Shown: positions 11,625 through 21,110 of the stretch, piece after piece
Position numbering within the stretch: position 1 is the first letter of the stretch
How the letters are laid out: the number at the start of each line of letters is the position of its first letter
NCBI RefSeq assembly: GCF_047495875.1
Contig: NC_092497.1
Span: 34,231,375-34,295,374, forward strand
Direction of reading: 5' to 3'
Origin: Pithys albifrons albifrons
Lineage: Eukaryota > Chordata > Aves > Passeriformes > Thamnophilidae
Length of the DNA: 64,000 bases
Made by a program: the position numbers and the translations under genes
Notes under the pieces: model-generated
Database searches by the model: none
Told to the model about the DNA's origin: nothing
Seen by the model: only the letters and a program-made list of their open reading frames with translations

Positions 11625-11634
11625 TGATGGCAAT
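11625..11634. repeat. Target-site duplication of the RTE element, left copy
   Basis: TGATGGCAAT here matches TGATGACAAT at 15249-15258 with one difference. The two copies bracket the RTE element exactly between its trinucleotide tail and its presumed 5' end. Confidence 0.7.
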
Positions 11635-11652
11635 ATCATCATCATCATCATG
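11635..11652 (-). repeat. Trinucleotide (ATG)n tail of the RTE element
   Basis: Read on the minus strand, five to six ATG units end the element. RTE-clade elements commonly end in a short tandem repeat where other LINEs have poly(A). The copy at 34259-34762 ends in ten ATG units after the same CCTAGCC sequence. Confidence 0.8.
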
Positions 11653-11660
11653 GCTAGGCT

Positions 11661-14526
11661 TCATGAACAAAGATTTGGGAAGGGCACTATCCATGCTTGC
11701 TGCAAGCGTGCTGATGGCAAAAAAGGCCAATATGGAATATGGCCAAGGCTGAGGTGTTGTTTCAGGGAGTCCTTGTATCTTTTCTTCAGGACTCCTCTCT
11801 TGCAGCAGCCGGTGGCGAGTTCACCATAGAGCACAATCTTTGGGAGGTGGTGATCCTCCATCCTGGAGATGTGCCCTGCCCAGTGCAGCTGCATTCTCAT
11901 CAGCATGGCCTCGATACTGCTGACCCATCCCTGTTCAAGAACAGACACACTAGTCCAGTGGATGTTTAGGATGTTTAGGATTGAACAGAGGCAGCACTGA
12001 TGGAAGCATTCGAGAAGTCGCAGGTGGTGGCAATAGATGACTCATGATTCAGACCCATATAAAAGAGTAGACAGTACAATGGCTCTGTAGACACTTATCT
12101 TTGTACTTTTCTTCAGGTGTTTATTGGACCAGATTCTTTTATGGAGTTTTCTGAAGGCTCTGTATGCCTTTGCTAGCCTCTTGTCTATCTCTTTGTCAAT
12201 CTTACCATCTGAGGAAACAACGCTTCCCAGATGGGCAAAGTGCTGGATTGACTTAAGCTCTGAATTGCCTATGGTGATGTGGAGAAGATGGAAGACTTCC
12301 TGAGGTGCAGGTTGGATGAAAACTTCTGTCTTCTTCAGGCTGGCTTCCAGCCCAAAAAGCTCAGCAGCCTCTGCAAAGCAGGATGTTAAGCGCTGCAGAG
12401 CTGCTTCTGTGTAAGCAATGAAGGCAGTATCATCAGCAAAAAGCATCCTGTGGATAAGGTGATTTAGGGTCTTAGTGTGGGTCTTCAGTCACCTTAGGTT
12501 GGATAGGCTTCCATCAATACAATACTAGATGTAGATGCTGTTTTCTTCATTGAGGTCTGCTGTGGCTTTTTGGAGCATCATGCTGGAGAAGACTGTAAAT
12601 AGAGTTAGTGCAAGAACACAACCTTGTTTCACACCATTGGTTATTGGAAAGGTCTCAGAGAGTGCATTGTGGTATCTGACTTCTCCACGCTGATCCTCAT
12701 GTAGCAGGATGATCATTTTGAGGAACCTGGGGGGACATCCTAAATGTTCCAAGATCTGCCACAGGCCTTTTCTGCTCACAGTGTCAAAAGCTTTGGTGAG
12801 GTCAACGAAGGTTACATAGAGTCCTTTGTTTTGTTCCCTACACTTCTCTTGCAGTTGTCTGAGAACAAATGCCATATCTGTGGTGCTACTATTGGCTCTG
12901 AAACCACACTGGCTTTCAGGTAGAAGTTCTTCTGCAATAGCAGGTACTAATCTGTTCAGAAGTATTCTTGCAAGGATTTTACCAGCAATGGAGAGCAAAG
13001 GAATACCTCGGTAATTTGAGAAGTCTGATTTTTCTCCCTTCTTTTTTTACAGGTTGATAATGACTGTGTCGCAGAGTCTGATGGTAGTTCCCCTTGTTCC
13101 CAGCAATGCACATTGAGTTCGTGAAATTTGGCATGGAGTGCTTGACCTCCATGCTTCCAGATTTCAGGTGGAATTCCATCAACCCCAGCTGCCTTGCCAG
13201 TTTTCACCTGTTGTATGGCCTTATGTGTACATCCCATAGTAGGGGCTGCATCCAATTAGTTTTTCACTGGTTGTTGTGTAATGTGCTGAATTGCTGAGCC
13301 TTGAACTACATGGTTGGCATGGTTGAAGAGAATCTGAAAATGGTCAGACCATCGGTTCAGGATGGAGGTTTTATCTGTAAAAAGCATTTGAGCATCTGCG
13401 CTGGGTAGTGGGCTTTGAATCTGGTGTGTGGGTCCGTACACTGCTTTCAGGGCCTCATAGAATCGTCTTTGCTCACCCAAATCTGCACATAGTTGTGTCT
13501 TTTCTGCTAGGTCGATCGACCATTTTTTCTGGATGTCTTGAAGTTTCTGTTGAAGCTTGCTGCATGCAAGATGAAAGGCGACTTTTTTATATGGCAAGAT
13601 GGCTGAGCAAGGTGTGCTTGGTGAGCAGTTCTCTTCAACAAATCTTTTCACAGAATCACAGACTATTCTGAGTTGGAAGGTACCCACAAGGATCATCAAG
13701 TTCAACTCTTAAGTCAGTGGCCCACATATGGGATTGAACCTATGACCTTGGCATTATTACAAGAAAGTTTTAACCAACTGAGCTAATCTCAGGGTCAATT
13801 CCTGGATTTCTTGATTGTTTTCATCAAACCAGTCTTTGTTTTTCTCAGAGGAGAACCCTAAGGACTTTTCAGAGGACTGCAGGATGCAATTTTTAATATG
13901 TTGCCAAAGTTCTTCAGGAGAGGGATCTATGGGATTATCTTTAAGTCTAGTTTGAAGGTTTACCTGGAAGCTGTCTCTCACTGTAGCTGTTTGAAGGTTG
14001 TTAATTTGGAGCCTACTCCTTGGAAAGCCACCTCTCTTAGGTTTAGGCTTGAAGTGGAGGTTAAGTTTGCAATGCACAAGGCTGTTTGACATTCTGCACT
14101 AGGCATCAGTGGGGTGTGATGGACATCACCAACATTTCTCTGTTGCACTAAGACATAGTCAATGAGGTGCTTGGATCGAGGATGCATCCAGATTGTCTTC
14201 AGGCTGTCTTTCTGTTGAAAGATAGTGTTGGTGATGGTGAGCTGCTGTTCTGCACAAAACTCTAGCAGGAGGCGTCTGTTGTCGTTGCAGTTTCCAACGT
14301 CGTACTTGCCCAGGACTCCTTTCCAGGCTTCAGAGTTCTTACCTACTCTGGTGTTGAAGTCATCAAGGATTATGATCTTATCATCTGCAGGAACATTTTG
14401 GGTGAGGTGGTGCAGGTCTGTGTAGAATTTGTCTTTTTTCACTGGGTCAGCTTGGAGAGTTGGGGTATATACACTAAAAAGAACTTGTTGCTTGTTGTGT
14501 AGTGGAGACGTAAGGACATAATGCAA
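11661..14526 (-). pseudogene. RTE endonuclease/reverse transcriptase ORF, frameshifted and SINE-interrupted
   Basis: Pieces of one protein lie in successive minus frames. 14526-13978 is endonuclease: the expected GDFN motif reads DDFN, a Trp-x-His-Pro motif and an IDYVLV motif are kept, and the SDH/TDH-type catalytic histidine appears lost. 14092-13757 continues to the SINE, and 13705-13256 and 13255-12956 resume after it. 12998-12525 holds reverse transcriptase fingers and palm with PESQCGFR, DLTKAFDTV and KQGCVLALTLF, where the usual Pro of the last motif is Leu. 12446-12042 begins with the catalytic FADD box. 11948-11661 is the C-terminal region, which lacks a segment kept in the second copy at 34 kb. 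At least five frame changes rule out a working protein. The N-terminal part of the endonuclease is not recognisable. Confidence 0.85.
13648..13793 (-). mobile_element. tRNA-derived SINE with CR1-like tail, probably TguSINE1, nested in the RTE element
   Basis: On the minus strand a tRNA-like head has an A box (TTAGCTCAGTTGG, 13774-13786) and a B box (GGTTCAATCCC, 13730-13740) at the spacing of an RNA polymerase III promoter. After it comes a body ending in the CR1-type tail, with TTCCAACTCAGAATA and an ATTCTGTG-like octamer near 13648-13690. This architecture, a tRNA head on a CR1 3' end, is that of the passerine SINE TguSINE1, whose head derives from tRNA-Ile. The SINE depends on CR1 reverse transcriptase. 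It splits the RTE reading frame, so it arrived later than the RTE copy. A clear target duplication is not visible. Confidence 0.75.
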
Positions 14527-15248
14527 TCAGAATGACCTGTTGGAAAATTTTCAGGCTTTGTTTGACCGCATGGAAGATGCCGGTTGGCTGCAGTTATCCA
14601 ACCAGGTGTGGAGATGACCTTTGTTTAGGCCACCTTTTCCAGATCCCTCTCCATGTGGAGCAATGCTATCCTTAGAAAAGGCTGCTTCATCGTTCAGGAT
14701 GCTATCCCACAAGACTCATCTCTGGGGCCAAGTCTCGAAAGACCAATGTCCTGGACCGCCTGCATGCAGCATTGGGTCTGCGGCTTCCAGTGCTTACTAT
14801 TACCTGCTGTTTCAACCCTCACCTGTTGCTACAGGGCTTTGCAATGTGGGTGAACCCTTGGAGCCTGCGCAATGGATTTTTTAGGTGAGGCACAGCGTGC
14901 ACAGAACTGGCCCCACCCTTTACTCCTAAAGTTTATCTGCCATAGCTTAGCGAGCTTGGACAGTAACAGCGAATACCTCAGGCCGTAGGTTTGGTTAGAG
15001 TATTCTTCTCTTGGCCAAGCAAGCTCCATCTGCCCCGGTTTGGAGTTAGAGTAGTCTTTCTCCTCGGATGGTTGCCAGAGGGCTAGCGAGCCCATACTGC
15101 CTGTCAACACACTTTGTCTGACCCATCAGCTGAGACCTGTCTGGCATGGGAGACCCTACTGGAGGCACAAACCACTGCCAGCATAGCTCTCAACCTCCTG
15201 AGGGCACTCAACGTTCTCCCCTGCAATAAGGGGGTGTCCCGGGAGAAG

Positions 15249-15258
15249 TGATGACAAT
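15249..15258. repeat. Target-site duplication of the RTE element, right copy
   Basis: TGATGACAAT, matching 11625-11634 at nine of ten positions. Confidence 0.7.
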
Positions 15259-15610
15259 AATGCTGACAATTAAATTGCTATGATTGCCCAAAATGCTTCT
15301 TAAGGCAAGAATGGCAGCAGTTAAGAGTATCCATTTTGTTTTGGATACGACAGTTGTAATTTTATAGTATTTTTTATAGTATTTTATATTATTCAGTTCA
15401 AATCCAACTTTGTCTTGAAAAAGAATATGATACCAATTTTTTAGGGGTCTTACATGTGAATTTCTTCTGGAAGAACAGGATAAATTGAGATATTCTATGA
15501 AAAGAGACACACAAAAGTTGCTTACCCTATCCTGCCACTACCAGGAGTACTTAAATATGCATAATTCCTTTAGGTGTTTGAGTTCCTAAAGGCATAACCC
15601 AATAGGCAGT
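15259..15610. other. Anonymous AT-rich spacer
   Basis: No gene or repeat recognised between the RTE element and the next LTR. There are short TTATAGTATTTT repeats near 15361-15390. Confidence 0.5.
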
Positions 15611-16225
15611 TGTATTGGTTTGAGTTAGCTAATTGCCACCCCCCCAAGTACAGAGAGAAAACCTGTCTTCTGCCCGTCGAAGGAAAAAAAAGAAGAGGGA
15701 AGGGGGAAAGAAACAAACTTCAAACTACATCTATGCTAAAACTACATATATTTTACAGAAAAGAAAGAGAGAACTAGAAAGAAGTAAGATACACACTTAC
15801 ACAAGTTAAAGAAACAGCAAGGCACAATCTTTCATCTTCCACTGAACTACAAATCATACAATTGTAACCCCAAATCACTTTTGAAGACTTAAATCTCCAG
15901 AAAGACAGACTCAAGAACAAACATTTTACTTCCCTAGGACTATATGGTGGTGAGCCAATGCTGTGGGCCTGGGCCTCCCCCATCTCTCTCAGCACAGCAC
16001 AGCTCACCGTCTCAGGAACCACAGCCATGAAGCAACTGCCCCAAACCACTCCTACACTGCTTCTTATCCTCTTTGGAAAGGATGTCGTATTGTGGTATAG
16101 AATGCAATACTACTGGTTAGAAGCTGTCAGCTGCTAGCCCAGCATGACTCCAGTCAGCTGACAGCTCCAGGCCCACTTCTATATTTAAAACCTAAATTTA
16201 GGCCCACTTAGGTAAACCTATGACA
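15611..16225 (-). mobile_element. Solo LTR, avian ERVL-type
   Basis: The segment begins TGTATTGGTTTGAG on the plus strand and ends CCTATGACA, so both ends have the TG...CA form. The minus strand starts TGTCATAGG and ends AACCAATACA, as in other avian ERVL LTRs and the related copy at 61202-61767. Shared features include a purine-rich run near the minus-strand 3' end (plus 15665-15715) and an AAGTAAAATG-like stretch. No internal retroviral sequence adjoins it. Flanking pentamers GCAGT and GTAGC match only partly, so the target duplication is unproven. Confidence 0.65.
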
Positions 16226-17933
16226 GTAGCCTTTTACAGTAACCATATCTAGGCCATCAGAAATATTTTTCTTTGGTATCTGGCTGGGTCCTTCTTGCTG
16301 CGCATAAAATCTATGATTTCTTTGTTTGTCCATTATGAGCAGAGGGGACAAATATTCTTGTGCTGTGCTCTGGAAGTTGGGAAGTTTAATAGATCAGCTT
16401 ATATGAATATTTGGCATCTTCCAACAAAGATTATTAGCTTATTTATTCCATGATATCCTCCAGAGAAGTTAGACTGATATTCCCTTGCTGCCCATTTTTT
16501 TCTGTCTTTCTCTAGTTTTCAGATATCTTACTGGAAAGACCAGCAGTGATGTGTGAGACTTCTGCTCAATCTTCCATTCTAATCCTAGCTCCATGAACTG
16601 GGGAAGGGTTGGTAAGGAAGCATAAGGTATCACAACCCTCCTTCATTTCAGTGTCCTGAAGAGACTGAATAACATTTCTGTTACATTGTCTACAATGTCT
16701 TTTGGATTTAACTCATTTTACAGAATGTGAGTTGACTGACAACTATGAGTCTTCAGAGAGAGTTTTGAGAGAGGTCAGTCCCTTTCTATCTGCACAGTAA
16801 AAATCTTCTTCTTTACTTTGCATAAAACCAATGCTTTTTAATGGTCACATTAGCAAAGAAATTATGTGGGGGACAATCAGCAGCTCAGTACTTATTAAGA
16901 CACTGAATTTCAAGTACATGTGCTACCTTTATTACATAAAAATGAGAAAATGTAATATGTAGGTGCATTTCACTGGAATAAAAAAGTGATTTTGATTCTC
17001 CTAACCTAATCTGGGGAGAAGGCAAATAAAAATTGTTTTCAGAGATATCCTAGTGGGAAAGTAAATGTGATCAGCTTATTTTATCTAGATACATGTAGTT
17101 ATTTAAGAATAATTTTAAAAAGCTGATCTATCAAGACAAAAATATCCTGTGCAGTTCTTTATTAATGGTAACTGTGGGAGCTTTAGTTTATTGAGGATGG
17201 GAACAGCAAATTGCTCAGAGCATTACTTCATCTTAGAATCTGATGACTACTATTACTATCATCTAAGATTTAAGGATGAGGTTATTTTCTCTTAATTGTT
17301 TTTATTTCTTAAGTAGTACAAATTTTCTGTTTTATTTGATGTTCAAAAATTCGCTACTAAAATATTCCATGATGAAATGGATGTCTGTAGACTTTAAGCA
17401 AATGAACTGCTTCTTCACTCAATATTGCAGTCTGATAGAGGTGTGACTACAGTAGGAAGTCTTTAAGCAAGTATGGAAATGAGCAAATTTTTTGCATAAA
17501 ATTACCTGACAAATTTAGCATCTCAGTGTCATGAGATGTGTTAGCATGGTTAGTTTCCATTAATTTATTTCCAGCTTCTGTGAAATCCAATTGAATCAAT
17601 GGAGGCACTTTCACTGACTTTAAGGGGATGTGGCCCTTATCTGCAAGATAGCAGAGTTCAAAGCTTGAAGGAGAAACACTGCAATAGTCCAGGATATGTA
17701 TAATGCTTACTGTGTCATTTTGATTGAAGACTGACTGCATGTTCAGGCATCTCTGCTGCAAATAGTTGTGTGGATACCTAACACTGCAGATTTTTTCCAT
17801 ATCAAATCTCATGTACTCTCCTCTTAAAGTAAATGACAGGGGAAAACATTTGAAGTAAACTAATTAATATGATTAAATAAATATGAGTAGCCACAGAGAC
17901 GTGTATGAAACATTTATTAATTAAATTGATTAA
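16226..17933. other. Anonymous AT-rich sequence
   Basis: No gene recognised. The minus open frame 17447-17812 (121 codons) has no family resemblance. 17575-17640 contains short phrases (TGAAATCC, TCAATGG, CACTGACTTTAAGGGG) that recall a very old amniote interspersed sequence, but the match is too weak to name. Confidence 0.45.
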
Positions 17934-17938
17934 AAGCA

Positions 17939-18518
17939 TGATAGTGAAAAGTGCCACAAGAAAAGAACTACTAAGAGAAAGTTTTGTATTCCATTAGCAG
18001 CAAAGGTTTTTATTTCCACACAGGGAAGCAAGGCAGCTAATGCTGCAAAAAAACTAGCTCTTCTGACAGATGTCAAAACAGGCTAATTTATACATTTGAA
18101 CATGAGTGATTACAACATTTCTCATTCATTATGCAAATGATTACAACATTTCATTACATATTGATTACAGGTGGAATCTGGGTGGAGTTGGGGTGGTGTT
18201 TTCTTCTGACATCAATTTTGGGCAGGGGTCCTTCTGTTCTTCATCCCCAAAACAAGGGTCTCAGTAGATCTTCCTCACTTTGACTCAGCCTGCTTCTTTT
18301 CATAGGTGAGCTAGTCAAATATAGTAAAAAAATCTTGGCTAGCTACCATCTTGCTCTATTCATATGTCTACCACTATCTGATTTATTGGCTTATGGTACA
18401 ACGAACTCAGTGATAACCAAGTCCTGGTAGAGAACAGAACATGCTTAGTGATAAAGACTGAGCAAACAGGCCTAAAACTTGGGGAGGGTGTTTGCGAATT
18501 GGGCTTTGCTCCTTCTCA
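17939..18518 (-). mobile_element. Solo LTR, same family as 53016-53598
   Basis: 580 bp running from TGATAGTGAAAA to CCTTCTCA on the plus strand, flanked by AAGCA at 17934-17938 and 18519-18523. A perfect 5-bp duplication fits ERVL-type integration. It aligns along its length with 53016-53598 at roughly nine-tenths identity by eye, which fixes both ends. There is no adjoining internal sequence, so it is solo. The minus orientation is inferred from the AATAAA signal in the sister copy. Confidence 0.8.
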
Positions 18519-18523
18519 AAGCA

Positions 18524-20054
18524 TAACATAGAAATTTTAATTATCTTTAAGCAATAAGTATATGTTCACTATCCATTGCAATTCTAACCCTTGTTTGTAT
18601 TGATGTAATCAGAAAATGAGTTTTTATTACAGTTAAACCACATTATTGGTGGAGTTTTTACTCCTAGTGCTTTGGAATTGCATAGTGAAGTATTCTACTT
18701 TAGCTTGTTTTTGTGGAATATGCTTTATTTCAATAACAATGTGATAGCTTTATATGATATTGCTTTGAGAATTGGTAACTAGATTTTTTGTGACAGTCAA
18801 GCTTAAATCCAGTCTCAGCACATGCTAGTAAATGCTTATTGAAAGTCATAGGTCATTTCATGTCAGCAATTATTTCGCCTCCATGGTAGTTTAAGTTTGG
18901 CTGACGTGGTTATTGCATCCTAGTTCACACTTTCTTTCTTGGCCTTGGGCAAAACAAGGTTAATATGGCAATGTCATCTGAACTAAGCTGACGTGTCTCT
19001 TCTCCCATAGCATTTCTACCATAATGCTGTTGAATGCACTGCATGCATACGTGTAGCCTAAAAAAAAAGATGTCTGCTAATGAAAAATCCCAGTTTGGAA
19101 GTATGCATTATGTATCATCATGGGTAAAGCTAGAATTAACATCCTCAAAGTTGCTTTATAATATGGGGGTTTTGTATGCTCAGAATTAATATTCCTGGAA
19201 TATAGATTGATTTTTCATAAACTGCTGAAGCAACGTACTCTGGAAGTAACAGTCCCAATAAACAATAACAGCCCATTATCTTGGTTCCTGAAGCTGAGGA
19301 ACCAAAATTGCTAAGATAAGGAGCTTATAACTGTTCTGTATCAAAAGTGCTCCATTAAAATTTTAGCTCTTTCTGAGTTTCCTGTTCAGTGCTTCTGTGA
19401 CGCATAGACTGTGCCTCTGAATTTCACATTTGAGACCTTTCTCAGATACTCAAATCAACTGTCACTAACACACTTGCTTCCTACTGTGTGGACTTTCAAC
19501 TTTTCACTGTGAGGCCACAGGCAGCTGAACAACTGTTTCAGTGTTTGAAGAAAAAAAAAGTAAGACTCAATAAAGAATGAGTTTCTCATAATTAATTCAG
19601 GTAGTTGATATGTGATCTGAATACTCTGTGCATACATAAATGCTTAAAGCAGTGATTTATATCCCACTTGTTTTGATTATGTGCATATTAGCAGGTCTCT
19701 GTACTAGTTTGGGATTTTTTAAATTCCATTCATAGAAGTGGGTTATTTAAAAATAAAAAAACTGAAGTAGGTTAGCAATAGAAATATTGACAAGACTTCT
19801 TAAACATAATAAAACAGATTAAAATAGAAAAATTAAAACTAAAGCAATGTTTCTGTCTTTCATGCACAGAATAAAATGCTAATACATTTTAGAATGTCAT
19901 ATTGCTAGTATCAGTTTGTTGCAGAAAGTTTATCTAATCAAGTTAATCCTTTCACTAGCTGCTGTTTTCTGTCTGCTTCCCAATCTCATTCTGGGGAGAG
20001 CAGATTACTAATTCCTGATTTGAGCTAAAATTAGTTAATTTATCCTTGTGTACT
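18524..20054. other. Anonymous AT-rich sequence
   Basis: No gene, RNA or confident repeat seen. Short A- and T-rich runs only. Confidence 0.45.
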
Positions 20055-20665
20055 CAGAATCATAAAATTGTAGAATATCTGGAGTTGAAAGGGACTAGTA
20101 AGGTTCCTACTCCTGGTCTTTGCAGCACTTTCTAAAACTAAACCATATGACTAACTAGGCAGTCCTTGGATTCTTAACAGATTTGTTATCCTGACCATTT
20201 CCCTTCGCAGCCGGATCTAGTGACCAACCAGTCTCTGTGTGAAGAACCTATACCTAATGTCCAATCTGAACTTCTGGTTTACCTTCAATTTTTTTCCTTG
20301 TGTCCTGTCACTGCTCACCAGAGAGAAAAAAAATCAGTAATGCCTGCTCCACTGCCCCCCTTAAGGAAGCTGTAGGCTGTGTAGGAGTCACTCCTCAGCT
20401 TGTTCTTCTCCAAACTGAATAAACCAAGTGACCTCAAATGCTACTTCTCCATCTTTTTTTGAGGGACCTTGACAGATCTTTTTCTGTGGGGGTGGTCTCC
20501 AGCCTCTTATTCCCCAGTTCATACATGTACCCAGGATTCCCCTTTCTCAGATGCATAATTTAGCATTTGCTCTTGTTAAGTTTAATGTGGTTGGTGGTTG
20601 CCCAGCCCTCCATTCTATCCAGATCTCTCAGTAAGGCTTCTCTAACCTCAAGGGTACCCAGTTCC
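20055..20665 (-). mobile_element. Old CR1 LINE fragment (3' part)
   Basis: The plus strand starts with a CR1 tail reversed (CAGAATCATAAAATTGTAGAAT, then GGAGTTGAAAGGGAC) and continues through diverged CR1 3' and reverse-transcriptase-end sequence, including phrases equivalent to CCAGATCTCTCAGTAAGGC. No open frame of length survives. The divergence suggests an old CR1 subfamily. Confidence 0.7.
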
Positions 20666-20827
20666 TTCTAGCTTAATACAGCTGACAAAATTACTGAATT
20701 TACATTTGGCTACTGCATCATTTATAAAAACCTAAAAACATTAAAACATTACTTGACTTCCATGTGTTGTATTGCTTTTAGTACTAGAAATAGTGGTGAA
20801 AACTGGAGTTCATGGTGAACAGCAAAG

Positions 20828-21110
20828 TTTAACAGGTAGCAGTGTGCTCATGCAGCAAAGAGGACCAGTTTCATCCTGCACTCTGTTAGGGCTGTAGGCA
20901 GCAGCGATCAAGGGAAGTGATTGAATCTAAAAGCTTCTGTGATTCTAGGATACTATGAATTAATCCTTCCCCTCTATTTGTGAGACCACATCTGAGTGCA
21001 GCATCTAGTTCTGGGGTCTCCTGAACAAGAAACACCTGGACATGCTGGAGTGAGTCTGGTGGAGGCCTCTGAACTGGTCAGGGAGTTTTACACATGACGC
21101 GCAAAAGACA
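20828..21110 (+). mobile_element. CR1 LINE fragment containing a short foreign insert
   Basis: Two blocks match the CR1 reverse-transcriptase C-terminal and following region on the plus strand: about 20828-20922 (phrases like GCAGCAAAGAGG, TTTCATCCTG, AGCGATCAAGGGAAGTGAT) and about 20968-21110 (GTGAGACCACATCTGAGTGCAG, CTGGACATGCTGGAG). Between them about 45 bp do not belong and end in a CR1-tail-like octamer repeat (TTCTGTGATTCTAGGATACTATGA). The fragment lacks its 3' end. Confidence 0.65.

Larger units (their letters stand above)
11635..15248 (-). mobile_element. RTE-type LINE, AviRTE-like, apparently full length, interrupted by a SINE
   Basis: RTE elements are short non-LTR retrotransposons with one ORF encoding an apurinic-type endonuclease and a reverse transcriptase. 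Here the minus strand carries, in order, a 5' non-coding part (about 15248-14530), endonuclease (14526-13980), a linker with the SINE insertion, reverse transcriptase (13255-12042), a C-terminal domain (11948-11661) and a CAT/ATG trinucleotide tail (11635-11652) in place of poly(A). A 10-bp duplication flanks it. Length is about 3.6 kb, or 3.47 kb without the SINE, usual for the clade. Birds mostly lack RTE elements except for AviRTE, which is reported to have entered some bird lineages horizontally, so I name it by that reasoning. Many frame breaks show it is dead. Confidence 0.85.

Noticed and set aside
13094..14425. Plus-strand frames across the RTE element
   Set aside because: They are antisense shadows. 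The minus strand carries the endonuclease and reverse-transcriptase motifs.
17447..17812. 121-codon minus frame
   Set aside because: No family resemblance. Part of it overlaps what looks like an ancient interspersed repeat.
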